Source: Anaerolineae bacterium (GTDB lineage: Bacteria; Chloroflexota; Anaerolineae; Aggregatilineales; Phototrophicaceae). Taken from it: a stretch of DNA of 64,000 nt. The stretch spans positions 1-64,000 of the forward strand of contig JAJEGA010000115.1 in the NCBI GenBank assembly GCA_022820125.1, in the 5' to 3' direction. Both the position numbers and the translations under genes were made by a program. Below are positions 50,163 through 59,238 of the stretch, piece by piece; position 1 is the first letter of the stretch; every line of letters starts with the position of its first letter. The notes beneath the pieces were generated by a model that was not told where the DNA came from, searched no databases, and worked only from the letters and a program-made list of their open reading frames with translations.

Positions 50163-50669
50163 ATGGATAATTCAGGTATGAATAAATCTTGCGCCGATTC
50201 GAACCCGCTTGAAGATACATTCGAAGCGCAGTTCTTCACGCTTTTGACGCGGATATGCCGTCAATTGATGCAGCATGCCGAGCAGATAAAGGCGGCTGGC
50301 ATGCTGTCGCCGCCGCAGTTATGGTTTCTGAAACGGCTTTACGACGCCGGCGCGCCGCAGCCGATCAGCTATTTCGCTGATGATATCTTCTCGAATCTGT
50401 CCAACGCCTCGCAGATGATCGACCGGCTCGAATCGGACGGGCTGGTCTACCGCATTGATAACCCGCGCGACCGCCGCAGCAAGCTAGTTGAGCTGACGGA
50501 AGAGGGCGTCCAGCGCATGAACCACGCCCACGAGCGCCACCATCTGCTGGCGCAAGAACTGCTGGAACCCCTATCCGAAGAAGAGCGCCGCGCCGCGCTT
50601 GCGACCTTGGAGCGTGTGCTATCCCTATTCGAAAACGAGACCGACGACGCGGGGCCTTGTGGTTTCTGA
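50163..50669 (+). CDS. MarR-family transcriptional regulator
   Basis: 168 residues. The winged helix-turn-helix core is PISYFADDIFSNLSNASQMIDRLESDGLVYRIDNPRDRRSKLVELT. The wing DNPRDRRSK is the MarR hallmark, and terminal dimerisation helices lie on both sides. A second in-frame ATG is at 50178. It precedes an ABC exporter operon by 57 bases, so it most likely represses that exporter and responds to the exported compound. Direct copies of TTCATATA at 50125-50160, the second overlapping the start, could be part of its operator. Confidence 0.9.
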   Translation: MDNSGMNKSCADSNPLEDTFEAQFFTLLTRICRQLMQHAEQIKAAGMLSPPQLWFLKRLYDAGAPQPISYFADDIFSNLSNASQMIDRLESDGLVYRIDNPRDRRSKLVELTEEGVQRMNHAHERHHLLAQELLEPLSEEERRAALATLERVLSLFENETDDAGPCGF

Positions 50670-50726
50670 TGCCGCATCGCCTCTGTTCGCTTTAGTTATG
50701 CCAAGTTATCGAAGGAGTGAATTTCT

Positions 50727-51725
50727 ATGAATAACAATCACGCCATCATCGCAGAAAATGTCGTCAAGCACTTCGGCGATATCAAAGCGCTGGACGGCGT
50801 ATCTATCGCCGGGGAGACAGGCAAAGTGCTTGGGCTGCTCGGCCCCAACGGCGCTGGCAAAACCACCCTGGTGCGCATCCTGGCGACCCTGCTCAAGCCG
50901 GATAGCGGCGTCGTCTCCGTCGGCGGCATTGATGTCTTGCGCCATAAACAGCAAGTGCGCGAGATTATCGGCTTGGCGGGCCAAAACGCCGCCGTCGACG
51001 AAATATTGACCGGGCGCGAAAACCTGTTCATGGTCGGGCGTCTCTACCATATGCCGCGACGCGATGCCAATATGCGCGCCAGAGAACTTCTCGAACAATT
51101 CTCGTTGACCGAGGCCGGCGATCGTCCGGTGAAGACCTATTCTGGTGGCATGCGCCGCCGCCTTGATCTCGCCGCCAGCATCGTCGCCCGTCCCAGCGTA
51201 CTCTTCCTTGATGAACCAACCACCGGTTTGGACGCCCGCGCCCGCATCGCCATGTGGGAGACGATTCGCGAGCTCGTCTCCGATGGCACGACGCTGCTGC
51301 TGACGACCCAATACCTGGAAGAAGCCGACGAGCTCGCCGACCGCATCGTGGTCATCGATCACGGGCATGTCATCGCCGAAGGCACTGCCGACCAACTCAA
51401 AGCCAATATGGCTGCCGACTTCATCGATATTACCGTTGCCGACCCGGCGCAAACGGCATCGGCATCGACGCTCCTCAGTCCACTTTCCACCGAGACGCCG
51501 CAAATCGACGACCTGCGCGGTCATGTTGTCCTCGCGGTGGATAGCGGCGCTCAGCGCATCGCCGAAGTTGTGCGCCTGCTCGACAGTCAGGACATACACA
51601 TTGCCGAGTTGAATCTGCGCCGCCCGACCCTCAATGAAGTCTTTCTCAGCATCACCGGCGAGGCGATTGTGGAGGAAGAAGCCAAGCCCAAACGTCGCGG
51701 GCCCTTCCGTCGCCGGAGCGCCTAG
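50727..51725 (+). CDS. ABC exporter ATP-binding protein, DrrA type
   Basis: 332 residues. Nucleotide-binding subunit of a two-gene ABC-2 exporter. Walker A GPNGAGKTT, a Q-loop near GLAGQNAAVDE, signature YSGGMRRRLDLA, Walker B VLFLDEPTTGLD and the H-loop in LLLTTQYLEEADEL. The C-terminal 90 residues are the DrrA-type extension (RRPTLNEVFLSITG) seen in daunorubicin-resistance ATPases. AAGGAG lies about 11 bases upstream. Followed by its permease after 39 bases; MarR control is likely. Confidence 0.92.
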   Translation: MNNNHAIIAENVVKHFGDIKALDGVSIAGETGKVLGLLGPNGAGKTTLVRILATLLKPDSGVVSVGGIDVLRHKQQVREIIGLAGQNAAVDEILTGRENLFMVGRLYHMPRRDANMRARELLEQFSLTEAGDRPVKTYSGGMRRRLDLAASIVARPSVLFLDEPTTGLDARARIAMWETIRELVSDGTTLLLTTQYLEEADELADRIVVIDHGHVIAEGTADQLKANMAADFIDITVADPAQTASASTLLSPLSTETPQIDDLRGHVVLAVDSGAQRIAEVVRLLDSQDIHIAELNLRRPTLNEVFLSITGEAIVEEEAKPKRRGPFRRRSA

Positions 51726-51764
51726 CCAAGCTGCTGACAGCCTAAACTTGTAAGGATGATCACC

Positions 51765-52598
51765 ATGACCCAGAATACCTTCACCGCCACGTTCAGTTCT
51801 GGCGGCCGCGAATCCAGCGCTCTGCAGCGTTTACTGTGGAATTTCACCGACACGCTCGTGGTGATGCGGCGCAATTTGTATGCTTATCAAAGGCAGCCGG
51901 AATTGATCGTATTCGCCACCATACAGCCAGTGATATTTCTGCTGCTTTTCACCTATGTCTTCGGTGGCGCCATTCGCTTCTCCACCGGTGGCGATTACAT
52001 CAACTTCTTGCTGCCGGGCATCATCATCCAGACGATCCTCTTCGCCTCGGCAAATACCACGGTCGGCTTAGCGGTGGATCTGTCGCGCGGCATCATCGAT
52101 CGCTTCCGCTCGCTGCCGATGTCGCGGGCGGCTGTGCTCGCCGGGCGCACCAGCGCCGATACCCTGCGCGGCTTGTTCACGGTGCTCATCATGATTGTCG
52201 CCGGCTACATCATCGGCTTCCGCTTTGAAGATTTAGGCAGCGGACTGGCTGGGCTCGCGCTGGCGGTGGCTTTTGGTTACGCTGTCACCTGGATTTCCGC
52301 CACCATCGGCTTATTTGTCAAGGATCCGGAAGCGGCGCAGGTGGCCGGCTTCATCTGGCTTTTTCCCTTGACTTTCGCCAGTTCCATTTTCGTGCCGACT
52401 CAGACCATGACCGAGCAATGGCTGCGCACTTTCGCCGAGAATCAACCGGTCAGCGTCATCGCCAACACCGTGCGCGATTTGATGACCGGCACCGTCAATC
52501 CGGATGAAATCGTGCTCTCGCTACTGTGGATCGCCGGCATCGTGGCGGTGTTCTTGCCGATGGCGGTCTGGCGCTATGCTAGAGTCGCCTCACGCTAA
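51765..52598 (+). CDS. ABC-2 type exporter permease, DrrB type
   Basis: About 277 residues with six membrane helices and the ABC-2 signature region LPMSRAAVLAGRTSADTLRGL. An upstream ATG at 51756 directly abuts AAGG, so the ATG at 51765 with 9 bases spacing was preferred. Forms the membrane channel for the DrrA-type ATPase upstream; drugs, lipids or glycolipids are typical cargo. The operon ends at the terminator just downstream. Confidence 0.9.
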   Translation: MTQNTFTATFSSGGRESSALQRLLWNFTDTLVVMRRNLYAYQRQPELIVFATIQPVIFLLLFTYVFGGAIRFSTGGDYINFLLPGIIIQTILFASANTTVGLAVDLSRGIIDRFRSLPMSRAAVLAGRTSADTLRGLFTVLIMIVAGYIIGFRFEDLGSGLAGLALAVAFGYAVTWISATIGLFVKDPEAAQVAGFIWLFPLTFASSIFVPTQTMTEQWLRTFAENQPVSVIANTVRDLMTGTVNPDEIVLSLLWIAGIVAVFLPMAVWRYARVASR

Positions 52599-52605
52599 GG
52601 CTGAC

Positions 52606-52635
52606 AAGCCTCGTGCAAGTTTACGAGGCTTTTGC
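52606..52635 (+). terminator. Rho-independent terminator of the exporter operon
   Basis: AAGCCTCGT pairs perfectly with ACGAGGCTT across an 8-base loop, followed by TTGCATT, directly after the permease stop. Confidence 0.7.
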
Positions 52636-52683
52636 ATTCGTTCAGGCGTCAGTGGGGCTTCTCAATGTATTGCCCAGCGCGTA

Positions 52684-53274
52684 CTAGCTCTCATGGCAAC
52701 TGGCATCCAAATGCGGATGGGCAACTTCTTCGTCTGCCGACCTGCCCAAACGCGCTCTGACGAGGCTGGACTTGTACATAACTTTTCCCTTCGCGTTTAG
52801 GGCGCGGACGCGGATGTTGATTTTCTGATTGTCGCCCAAATGATTGATGCGAACGGTGCTGGCGCCGCCTGAATTTAGCCATTGCGGGCTTGCATTTCTC
52901 CAGGTCGCCCCCCATGGGTGGTCTATCCAGCTGCCCTTCGTGTTTCCGTTATCCCATGGCTTCAACCCTGATAGAACATGGGGGCTGCTGGCTTCGTCAT
53001 ATACCGGCGACCACTTGGATTCACGCGCATTGGAACGGGAAAAGCGAAACTGATATTTGCCGACAGCAAAATCTTCATCCCAGTCAAGAATAATCGACCA
53101 AGTACAATACTTTCTTGGCGCTGGATCCGCCCACCAGTCTACCGCGAGTGTGGGAATCACCTGAACCGCTAACTGCCCGGAGCCGAAACCTGCGCTTTTA
53201 GTCTGAGAGTTCGCCAAGGCCGGCAAAACACAGCAGAGACAGAGCACGGCTGCCGCCGCGATCTTCTTTAACAT
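52684..53274 (-). CDS. Secreted hypothetical protein, possible fibronectin-III-like fold
   Basis: 196 residues. Signal peptide MLKKIAAAAVLCLCCVLPALANS. The mature part contains KYQFRFSRSNARESKWSPVY and, after about 60 residues, VRINHLGDNQKINIRVRALN: beta strands spaced as in a fibronectin type III domain, where the phrase about 'experienced argument' is usually an Y/R-V-R-A-x-N strand. Two Cys outside the signal (one near residue 57 and one near the end) might form a disulfide. It stands alone between the exporter operon and the lactonase gene on the opposite strand. Function unknown. Confidence 0.6.
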   Translation of the reverse strand: MLKKIAAAAVLCLCCVLPALANSQTKSAGFGSGQLAVQVIPTLAVDWWADPAPRKYCTWSIILDWDEDFAVGKYQFRFSRSNARESKWSPVYDEASSPHVLSGLKPWDNGNTKGSWIDHPWGATWRNASPQWLNSGGASTVRINHLGDNQKINIRVRALNAKGKVMYKSSLVRARLGRSADEEVAHPHLDASCHES

Positions 53275-53386
53275 TCTTTTCCCCCTTCAAGTTAATTGAG
53301 CAGCTTGTAGGATACTATACACAAGCGCCCGAAACAAAGATACCCTATCGCGCGTTGTAAAGCGTTCCCGCGCGGATATTGCGCTC

Positions 53387-53412
53387 AATAAGAAGGTTGA
53401 ATAAGAAGGTTG
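53387..53412. repeat. 13-bp tandem duplication covering a ribosome-binding site
   Basis: AATAAGAAGGTTG is present twice head-to-tail, the second copy ending 10 bases before the lactonase ATG. AAGAAGG may serve as Shine-Dalgarno, so it has been doubled. Confidence 0.6.
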
Positions 53413-53422
53413 AGAAGATAAC

Positions 53423-54481
53423 ATGACCGACAACCTCGTCTACATCGCCAACGGCGGCGACGGACCCAGCGGCATCACCGTCGCCGAATTGGATTATGAC
53501 AACGCGACGCTCAACATCGTTCAGCGCGTCACCGAGATCAGCGAATGCCACTATCTCAATCTCCATCCCAACGGGCGCTATCTCGTCGCAACGACGGTGG
53601 ATGCCGGTGTGCAAGTCGTCTCATTCGCCATCGACGCCGACGGCGCGCTGTCCCTCATAAGCCGCCAGCCAGCTTCCGGCACGTCGCCCGCCTACGTCTG
53701 CGTGGAGGCCAGCGAGCGCCACGCGCTGATGGTCAATTACGCCGTCGGCGAAGCGCGCGGCAATATCCGCGTTTATCCCATCGATAGCGAGGGCAGGCTG
53801 GGCGCGCCCACGGAACATATTGAGATTGATGACCCCACAGGACCCAACCAGGAGCGGCAAGATGTCTCGCACCCGCACATGATCGTCACGACGCCGGACA
53901 ATCGCTTCGCTGTCGTGCCCGACCTGGGCACTGATAAAGTCTACCTCTACGCGCTGGACGCGGACGCGGGCGCGCTGAGCCTGGCGCGGACGCTGGACCT
54001 TCCGCCCGGCGCCGGACCGCGCCATGTCGCCTTTCACCCGAGCTTGCCGCGCATGTATGTCATCAACGAATTGAATTCGACGATGGCGACTTTCGCCTGG
54101 GATGACGACGACAACTGGACGCGCCTCTCGGTCGAATCGACGATGCCGCGATATTACATCCAGCCGGCGGGACGACCCAATACCTGCGCTGACGTGCACG
54201 TCCACCCGAACGGCAAATTCCTCTATGGCAGCAATCGCGGGCACGATTCCATCGTAATTTACGCCTTGGACGACGCCGGCTTGCCGCGCCTGCTGGCTTA
54301 TGAAGCGACGCGAGGCGCCTGGCCCCGCGCCTTCATGATTGATCCGCGCGGAGAAGTCCTGGTCGTCGGCAACCGCCACACCGATAACGCCGCCATTTTC
54401 TCTATCGACGCCGAGTCCGGCGCGCTCACCTATAGGAATTCGGTCGCTATGTCCGCGCCGATCGCATTCAAGATGGTCTAG
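53423..54481 (+). CDS. Lactonase, YbhE/6-phosphogluconolactonase propeller type
   Basis: 352 residues, seven-bladed beta-propeller, cytoplasmic. Family motifs: HYLNLHPNGRYLVATT, SHPHMIVTTPDNRFAVVPDLGTDK, PPGAGPRHVAFHP and DVHVHPNGKFLYGSNRGHDS. Characterised relatives hydrolyse 6-phosphogluconolactone, but many hydrolyse other sugar lactones. The next gene starts 6 bases downstream and encodes an NAD-dependent epimerase/dehydrogenase, so a pair in which a sugar is oxidised to a lactone and then opened is possible. Confidence 0.87.
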   Translation: MTDNLVYIANGGDGPSGITVAELDYDNATLNIVQRVTEISECHYLNLHPNGRYLVATTVDAGVQVVSFAIDADGALSLISRQPASGTSPAYVCVEASERHALMVNYAVGEARGNIRVYPIDSEGRLGAPTEHIEIDDPTGPNQERQDVSHPHMIVTTPDNRFAVVPDLGTDKVYLYALDADAGALSLARTLDLPPGAGPRHVAFHPSLPRMYVINELNSTMATFAWDDDDNWTRLSVESTMPRYYIQPAGRPNTCADVHVHPNGKFLYGSNRGHDSIVIYALDDAGLPRLLAYEATRGAWPRAFMIDPRGEVLVVGNRHTDNAAIFSIDAESGALTYRNSVAMSAPIAFKMV

Positions 54482-54487
54482 GCGATC

Positions 54488-55504
54488 GTGCGCGTACTGA
54501 TTACCGGCGGCGCCGGGCACGTCGGCAAACCAATCTGCGAACAATTCGTGCGCAATGGCTGGGACGTCCACGTCATCGACGTGGCGCCCGACCCTCAGGT
54601 TGATGGCGTCAGCTATGCCCATTGCGATATTCGCGATTTCGCCGCCGTCGCCCGGCAGGTTGAAGGCTGCGACGCTATTGTGCATCTCGCCGCCATCCCC
54701 TCAACGATGACCCATCCTGAAGCTTCCCTATTCAGGATCAATGTCGCCGGCGCCTACAACGTCTTTGAGGCGGCTGAGCGCGCCGGCGTCAAGCGCATCG
54801 CCCAAGCCAGTTCCATTAACGCCGTCGGTGGTTACTGGGGCTGCGACGATCGACAATTCGACTACTTCCCCCTGGATGAAAATCATCCGCCGCACACCAC
54901 TGACGCCTATTCTTTCTCCAAGCAGCTCGTCGAAGAGATCGCCGCTTATTACCAGCGCCGCAGCGGCATCGACAGCATCTCATTTCGCATGCCCGCCGTT
55001 TGGAGCGATGCGTCTATCGTCAAAGGGGAACTGCGCGAAAGTCTTTTGCAGCGGCGCCAACTGTTGGATGAGTTTCTCACGAAGCCGCTGGCAGCGCGTA
55101 GAAAACGATTGGCGGAAGCGCGCGTCCGGGCGCTGGAACTGCGCGCGCGCCGCGTTCAAGAATACGATGCCATCAGCTCCGGCGCATTCGACCGCGACGC
55201 CATTGACGACTGGCTGCTGCGCGCCTACTTCTTCGATCGCTTCAACTATTGGGCTTTCATCCATACGGACGACTCAACCCAAGCATTCGAAAAGGCGCTA
55301 ACCACCGATTTCCGCGGCGCCCACGCCCTCTTCGTCAACAGCGATCTCAACTATCTGAATTATGATTCCGAAGCGCTTCTCTCGCTCTTCTTTCCCGATG
55401 TCAGCCGCCGCGCCAAAGCGATTCAGGGCGCGGAAGCCTTGGTCAGCATTGATCGCGCCCGCGACTTGATTGGCTTTGAGCCGACCCGGCGTTCGCTCAT
55501 CTAG
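54488..55504 (+). CDS. NAD-dependent epimerase/dehydratase with a charged helical insertion
   Basis: 338 residues of the extended SDR family. Cofactor loop TGGAGHVGKPI, Asp31 after the second strand (HVIDV) favouring NAD, active-site Ser108/109 in AQASSINAV and Tyr141-x3-Lys145 in YSFSK. Residues about 178-245 are an Arg/Glu/Leu-rich insertion (ELRESLLQRRQLLDEFL...ARRKRLAEARVRALELRA), predicted helical and not part of the usual fold. GTG start. Uronate dehydrogenase, UDP-sugar epimerase and related roles are all possible; the lactonase partner favours sugar oxidation. Confidence 0.82.
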   Translation: MRVLITGGAGHVGKPICEQFVRNGWDVHVIDVAPDPQVDGVSYAHCDIRDFAAVARQVEGCDAIVHLAAIPSTMTHPEASLFRINVAGAYNVFEAAERAGVKRIAQASSINAVGGYWGCDDRQFDYFPLDENHPPHTTDAYSFSKQLVEEIAAYYQRRSGIDSISFRMPAVWSDASIVKGELRESLLQRRQLLDEFLTKPLAARRKRLAEARVRALELRARRVQEYDAISSGAFDRDAIDDWLLRAYFFDRFNYWAFIHTDDSTQAFEKALTTDFRGAHALFVNSDLNYLNYDSEALLSLFFPDVSRRAKAIQGAEALVSIDRARDLIGFEPTRRSLI

Positions 55505-55527
55505 GATGCCGCGACCGGGAGAATTCG

Positions 55528-55560
55528 CAGGGGCGCGCCCTTGGGTCGCCCGCCGCTGCG
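55528..55560. repeat. Degenerate REP unit
   Basis: GCAGGGGCGCGCCCTTGGGT with a following CGCCCGC arm, in the 56-base convergent gap between the epimerase and L,D-transpeptidase genes. It could act as terminator for both. A similar degenerate unit is at about 23881-23904. Confidence 0.45.
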
Positions 55561-56676
55561 TCAAGCGATGTCGTATTCGCCGGAGCTGAAGACGTATACG
55601 AAGTTTACGAGCTCGCCGTCTTCATCCGGCTCGGCATCCAGCATCCAGTAGTAAATCCAGCGAGCATCGCTGACGCTCAGGTTGACGCAGCCGGCGCTGC
55701 GCCGATAGCCAAAGCTGTCGTGCCAATAGGTCCCGTGCAGGCTCTCGCCGCCATTAAAGTACATCACCCAAGGCACATCCTGCAGCGCATAAGCGTCTTC
55801 CTCGCCCTGATTGCCGCTCATCGAGTCGCTGATCAGCCGCGCCCACACATTAAATACGCCCTGGTCGGTCTGGCGTTCCTCCCTGCCACTAGAGATGACA
55901 GTGGCGAAGACGGGACTATCGTCTTCATAGGCGATCAAGGTCTGCTCAAAGAGATCAACCGCCACCCAGCGTCCTGAAACTTCGCTCGGTCTCCCCACCG
56001 GCGCGAATTTGGCGACCAACTCCTGACGAATCCATTGCCCCGGTCCGACCAGATACCAGACCTTGCCGTCGTCGTCTTCCGTCCGCGCGAAGATATTGAC
56101 GAGATTATAGCGGCGCGTGACGAATCCGCTTTCCGCGCTGGCTGCATCACCGGGGCGCGGCGAGGCGTAGACGCCGGTCTGGTCCAAAATGATCGCGTAA
56201 GGATGCCGCCAGCTTTCCGGCAGCAGCATGCCCGTGAAGCTCGATACGGCCGCCGGTTTGGCATCCGCCGCCAGCAGCCATTCGCCGCCGCTCCGCTGTA
56301 TCCAGCCATCGACGCTGGTATTGATCACCTGGATGAAGTTGAAGCCAGCTGGCATAAACCCGACCACTTGACCGCCAGGCGCAGCATAAAGATTTGCCCC
56401 GTCCCGGTTGACGCGCCAGAAACTGTAGCGGTTAAGTGTGAAGTGATCGCGGTTGACGCGCTCCAATTCCGGGCGCGGAAAAGCCTTCATCATAACCAGG
56501 CATTTCGGGCTTTCGGCGGCCGCGACCGACCGCTCAACGTGCGAAGCCGCCGTGCCGATCTCCGCCGTCGTGCATACGCTGGGGTCGTATTCGAAAATCG
56601 CTTCTTTGTCATCCGCCAATGCGCTTGGCAGGAAGAGGCAGGCCACCAGCGCGATGGCGAAAGCCAGTCGAAACAT
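55561..56676 (-). CDS. L,D-transpeptidase (YkuD family), exported
   Basis: About 371 residues. Signal peptide MFRLAFAIALVACLFLPSALADD. A middle region with SH3-like blades (GQVVGFMPAGFNFIQV) probably binds the wall. The C-terminal YkuD domain has LHGTYWHDSFGYRRSAGCVNLSVSDA: the HGT...H and SxGCVN motif with catalytic Cys. It cross-links or modifies peptidoglycan stem peptides outside the membrane. The ATG at 56676 has GGAG upstream; the longer frame to 56718 would put extra residues before the signal peptide. Converges with the epimerase gene. Confidence 0.9.
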   Translation of the reverse strand: MFRLAFAIALVACLFLPSALADDKEAIFEYDPSVCTTAEIGTAASHVERSVAAAESPKCLVMMKAFPRPELERVNRDHFTLNRYSFWRVNRDGANLYAAPGGQVVGFMPAGFNFIQVINTSVDGWIQRSGGEWLLAADAKPAAVSSFTGMLLPESWRHPYAIILDQTGVYASPRPGDAASAESGFVTRRYNLVNIFARTEDDDGKVWYLVGPGQWIRQELVAKFAPVGRPSEVSGRWVAVDLFEQTLIAYEDDSPVFATVISSGREERQTDQGVFNVWARLISDSMSGNQGEEDAYALQDVPWVMYFNGGESLHGTYWHDSFGYRRSAGCVNLSVSDARWIYYWMLDAEPDEDGELVNFVYVFSSGEYDIA

Positions 56677-56794
56677 CGGTCTCGCTCCTCTCCATAAGAC
56701 GCAGCGCCGCATTTTCAAACATAGCCTAGCAGGTTGGCGCCGGTCTGTGACGACCGCTTGCCATACGCCTTCCGTACGATTGTCCGACGCCGGG

Positions 56795-56800
56795 TATAAT
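56795..56800 (+). promoter_or_regulatory. Consensus -10 box ahead of hemC
   Basis: TATAAT 37 bases before the hemC ATG; no convincing -35 at 16-18 bases. Confidence 0.4.
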
Positions 56801-56837
56801 AGGCGGAGACGAGAGACTCTTGCCCGGCGACATCGTT

Positions 56838-57800
56838 ATGAACAAGCTCATTCGAATCGGGACGCGCCGTTCCAAACTGTCGCTATGGCAGGCGAATCAC
56901 ATTGCTGCCCTCCTTCGTCGGCTTCAGCCGGATATCCGCATCGAAATCCGCGCCTATCAGACGCGCAGCGACTTGAACCCGGCCGCGCCTTTGCGCGCCC
57001 TAAGTGGTACCGGTCTCTTCACTGACGCCCTTGAATCGGCGCTTCACGCCCACGAAATCGATTGCGCCGCGCACAGCCTGAAGGATCTGCCGGTGGTCAT
57101 GGCGGAAGGTTTGACGCTTGCCGCTGTGCCCAAGCGTGGCGATCATCGCGACGCCCTCATCACTCGCAATGGCGCCAAGCTCGCTGAGCTGCCCGCCGGC
57201 GCGCGGATCGGCACTGGCAGCATGCGCCGCCGCGCTCAATTGCTCGCCATGCGCCCCGACCTCGAGATGCGGCACATCCGCGGCAACGTGCCGACGCGCC
57301 TCGCCAAGCTGGAGGCCGACGACAGCGACTTTGACGCCATCGTCCTGGCGGCGGCCGGCTTGATTCGCCTGGGATTGGCTCATCACATCAGCGAAATCTT
57401 CGATGAGTCGCAGATGCTTTGCGCCGCCGGGCAAGGCGCGCTTGCGATCCAATGCCGCGCTGATGACGACGACCTGGCTGTCTTCCGAACGCTGGCCGAC
57501 TGGCAGTCAGCCCAAGCCGCGTCGGCTGAACGCGCCTTTCTGCACGCGCTCGAAGCAGGCTGTTCGCTGCCGGTCGCCGCTTATGCGCGGATCGAAGGGC
57601 GCCGCCTGCGGCTTCAGGGTCGCGTCATCGCGTTGGATGGCAGCCGGCAAGTGGATGTTGCGGGCGAAACCGGCGCCTTGGACGGGCGCGCTGGCGAAGA
57701 CATGGCGTGTCGGCTGGGCGCGCAACTGGCGGAAGAAGCGTTGGAAAGCGGCGCGGATTTGATGCTTGCATCCATTGACGCGGGTGATTCAAGTGATTGA
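56838..57800 (+). CDS. hemC: Hydroxymethylbilane synthase (porphobilinogen deaminase)
   Basis: About 320 residues. Joins four porphobilinogens to hydroxymethylbilane for tetrapyrrole synthesis. Seen: LIRIGTRRSKLSLWQANHI, KDLPVVMAEGLTLAAVPKRGDHRDALI with the catalytic Asp, GTGSMRRRAQL, IRGNVPTRLAKLE, GQGALAIQCR, and the dipyrromethane-binding Cys in ALEAGCSLPVAAYA. Start set at the ATG at 56838; TTG at 56820 is the alternative. hemD overlaps its end. Confidence 0.95.
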   Translation: MNKLIRIGTRRSKLSLWQANHIAALLRRLQPDIRIEIRAYQTRSDLNPAAPLRALSGTGLFTDALESALHAHEIDCAAHSLKDLPVVMAEGLTLAAVPKRGDHRDALITRNGAKLAELPAGARIGTGSMRRRAQLLAMRPDLEMRHIRGNVPTRLAKLEADDSDFDAIVLAAAGLIRLGLAHHISEIFDESQMLCAAGQGALAIQCRADDDDLAVFRTLADWQSAQAASAERAFLHALEAGCSLPVAAYARIEGRRLRLQGRVIALDGSRQVDVAGETGALDGRAGEDMACRLGAQLAEEALESGADLMLASIDAGDSSD

Positions 57801-58572
57801 CGCCAAGCTGCTGGCCGGCAAGCGCATTGCCGTCACGCGCGCGCGTCATCAAGCCCAGCCACTCGCTGCTTTGATCCGCGAGTACGGCGGCGCGCCGGTG
57901 CTGTATCCCTGCATCGCCATTGCGCCGCTAGCCGATCAGCAGCCGCTTGACAACTGCCTGCTTCGGCTTGCCGAATTCGACTGGCTCTTGCTGACCAGCG
58001 GCAATGCCGCGCGCGCCATCGCTGAACGACTGGCTGAACTGGGTCTTCGGCTGGCTGATGCCGATGTCAGAGTCGCCGCCGCCGGGCCGGCAACCGCCGC
58101 TGAAGCCCGTCGAGGCTTGTCTTGCGCTGTTGACCATGTGCCGGCGGCATACGGCGCCAGTCAGCTTGCGCGCAGCCTGCCCTTGAGCGCGCCATGCCGC
58201 ATCCTGCTGCCACAATCGGATCTGGCGGGCGCGGCCGCTGCCGAGATCCTGCGGTCGCGCGGCGCTCAAGTAAGGTCCATCATCGCCTACCGGACGGTGA
58301 CAGGCGCGGGCGGGGCGCCGCTGGCAGCCATGATCGGTCGCGGCGGAATCGATGCGCTCACCTTCACCAGCCCGTCGGCGGTTGCCTTCTTTCGCCGGCG
58401 TTGCCCGGCGCCGGCGGCGCTTCAACTGCCCGCCGCTTGCATCGGGCCCGCGACAACCGAAGCCGCTCGAGAACAGGGATTCGCGCGCTTGATTGCGCCG
58501 AGCCGGCCGGCGATACGCGCTATGATTGACGCGCTTGCCGACCACTTCGCGGCTTCAACGGCGGCCCGATGA
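57793..58572 (+). CDS. hemD: Uroporphyrinogen-III synthase
   Basis: About 259 residues. Cyclises hydroxymethylbilane with ring-D inversion. The sequence is as variable as usual for the family, but GKRIAVTRARHQAQPLAALIREYGGAPVLYPCI, LLLTSGNAARAIAE and IDALTFTSPSAVAFFRR are the expected two-domain landmarks, and the neighbour is hemC. Starts possible are TTG at 57766, GTG at 57784 and GTG at 57793; the last gives an 8-base overlap with hemC, suitable for coupling. Confidence 0.88.
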   Translation: MIDAKLLAGKRIAVTRARHQAQPLAALIREYGGAPVLYPCIAIAPLADQQPLDNCLLRLAEFDWLLLTSGNAARAIAERLAELGLRLADADVRVAAAGPATAAEARRGLSCAVDHVPAAYGASQLARSLPLSAPCRILLPQSDLAGAAAAEILRSRGAQVRSIIAYRTVTGAGGAPLAAMIGRGGIDALTFTSPSAVAFFRRRCPAPAALQLPAACIGPATTEAAREQGFARLIAPSRPAIRAMIDALADHFAASTAAR

Positions 58573-58630
58573 GGATTTCTTCGTTGTGCCGCTCAGCATT
58601 AAGTTAAGGCGCATCAAGCCCACTTCAATT

Positions 58631-58657
58631 TTGCGGTTCTGCCAATTCCTATATAAT
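58631..58657 (+). promoter_or_regulatory. Promoter candidate for the small paralogue pair
   Basis: TTGCGG at 58631-58636 and TATAAT at 58652-58657, spacing 15, in the 228-base gap after hemD. Confidence 0.4.
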
Positions 58658-58799
58658 GAAAATAGCGTAAGCAGCGAAGCGTACTGTTGGATTCGGCATT
58701 AGCCGCCACTCGCGCCTCGGCTTTCGCTTGGCAGTCCTTTTAGGTTCGCCGCGCGGCGATGATCGTCACCAGGTCGCGGCGTCATTGGTGGCAATACTT

Positions 58800-59129
58800 A
58801 TGGAATTAAACCAGACCATTTACACTCATGAGAAATATACTGAGGGTGATCAATATTGGAGCGCGGAATCGGAAGAATACGCCGCCGCCAGCCAGTTGAT
58901 TTCAATCATGCGCGACGGCTGGATGCTGACGCTGCCCCGCGTCAGCGCTCGGCAGATATGGAACAGCGGCAGCCGTCCGCGCACCGTATACGACTTCACC
59001 TTGATGCGCGGCAGCCAACTGATGATCATGCCGGTCTTGAGCAATCCCTTCATCGAGCGCTACATAATCCAAAATGATATTCGCGTCATTTATGACATCG
59101 CGCAAGAAGGCGCCGTCACCCCGGGCTGA
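58800..59129 (+). CDS. Small protein of unknown family, tandem paralogue 1
   Basis: 109 residues counted from the ATG at 58800. It shares a pattern with the next gene: [YH]WS-x2-SE-x-YA-x-A/G-x2-L[IL]-x-I-x-[RA]-GW near the start, and FT-[LI]-x-R-[GD] further on (YDFTLMRGS against FHFTIRRDD), then NP[FY]I-x-RY near the end (NPFIERYII against NPYIYRYLA). No membrane segment, signal or cysteine pattern. The fold is probably alpha/beta. No Shine-Dalgarno is evident. Not recognised as any named family. Confidence 0.65.
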   Translation: MELNQTIYTHEKYTEGDQYWSAESEEYAAASQLISIMRDGWMLTLPRVSARQIWNSGSRPRTVYDFTLMRGSQLMIMPVLSNPFIERYIIQNDIRVIYDIAQEGAVTPG

Positions 59130-59238
59130 GACCGGCTATTTCAGCTCAAAATAAATGTAGAAAGCCGTCTTGAAGGCGGCGGCTAAGGCGCTTACAATTT
59201 TTCTTCGTTTTGCTTGTTTCGTAGAAAGTTGAGTAACG

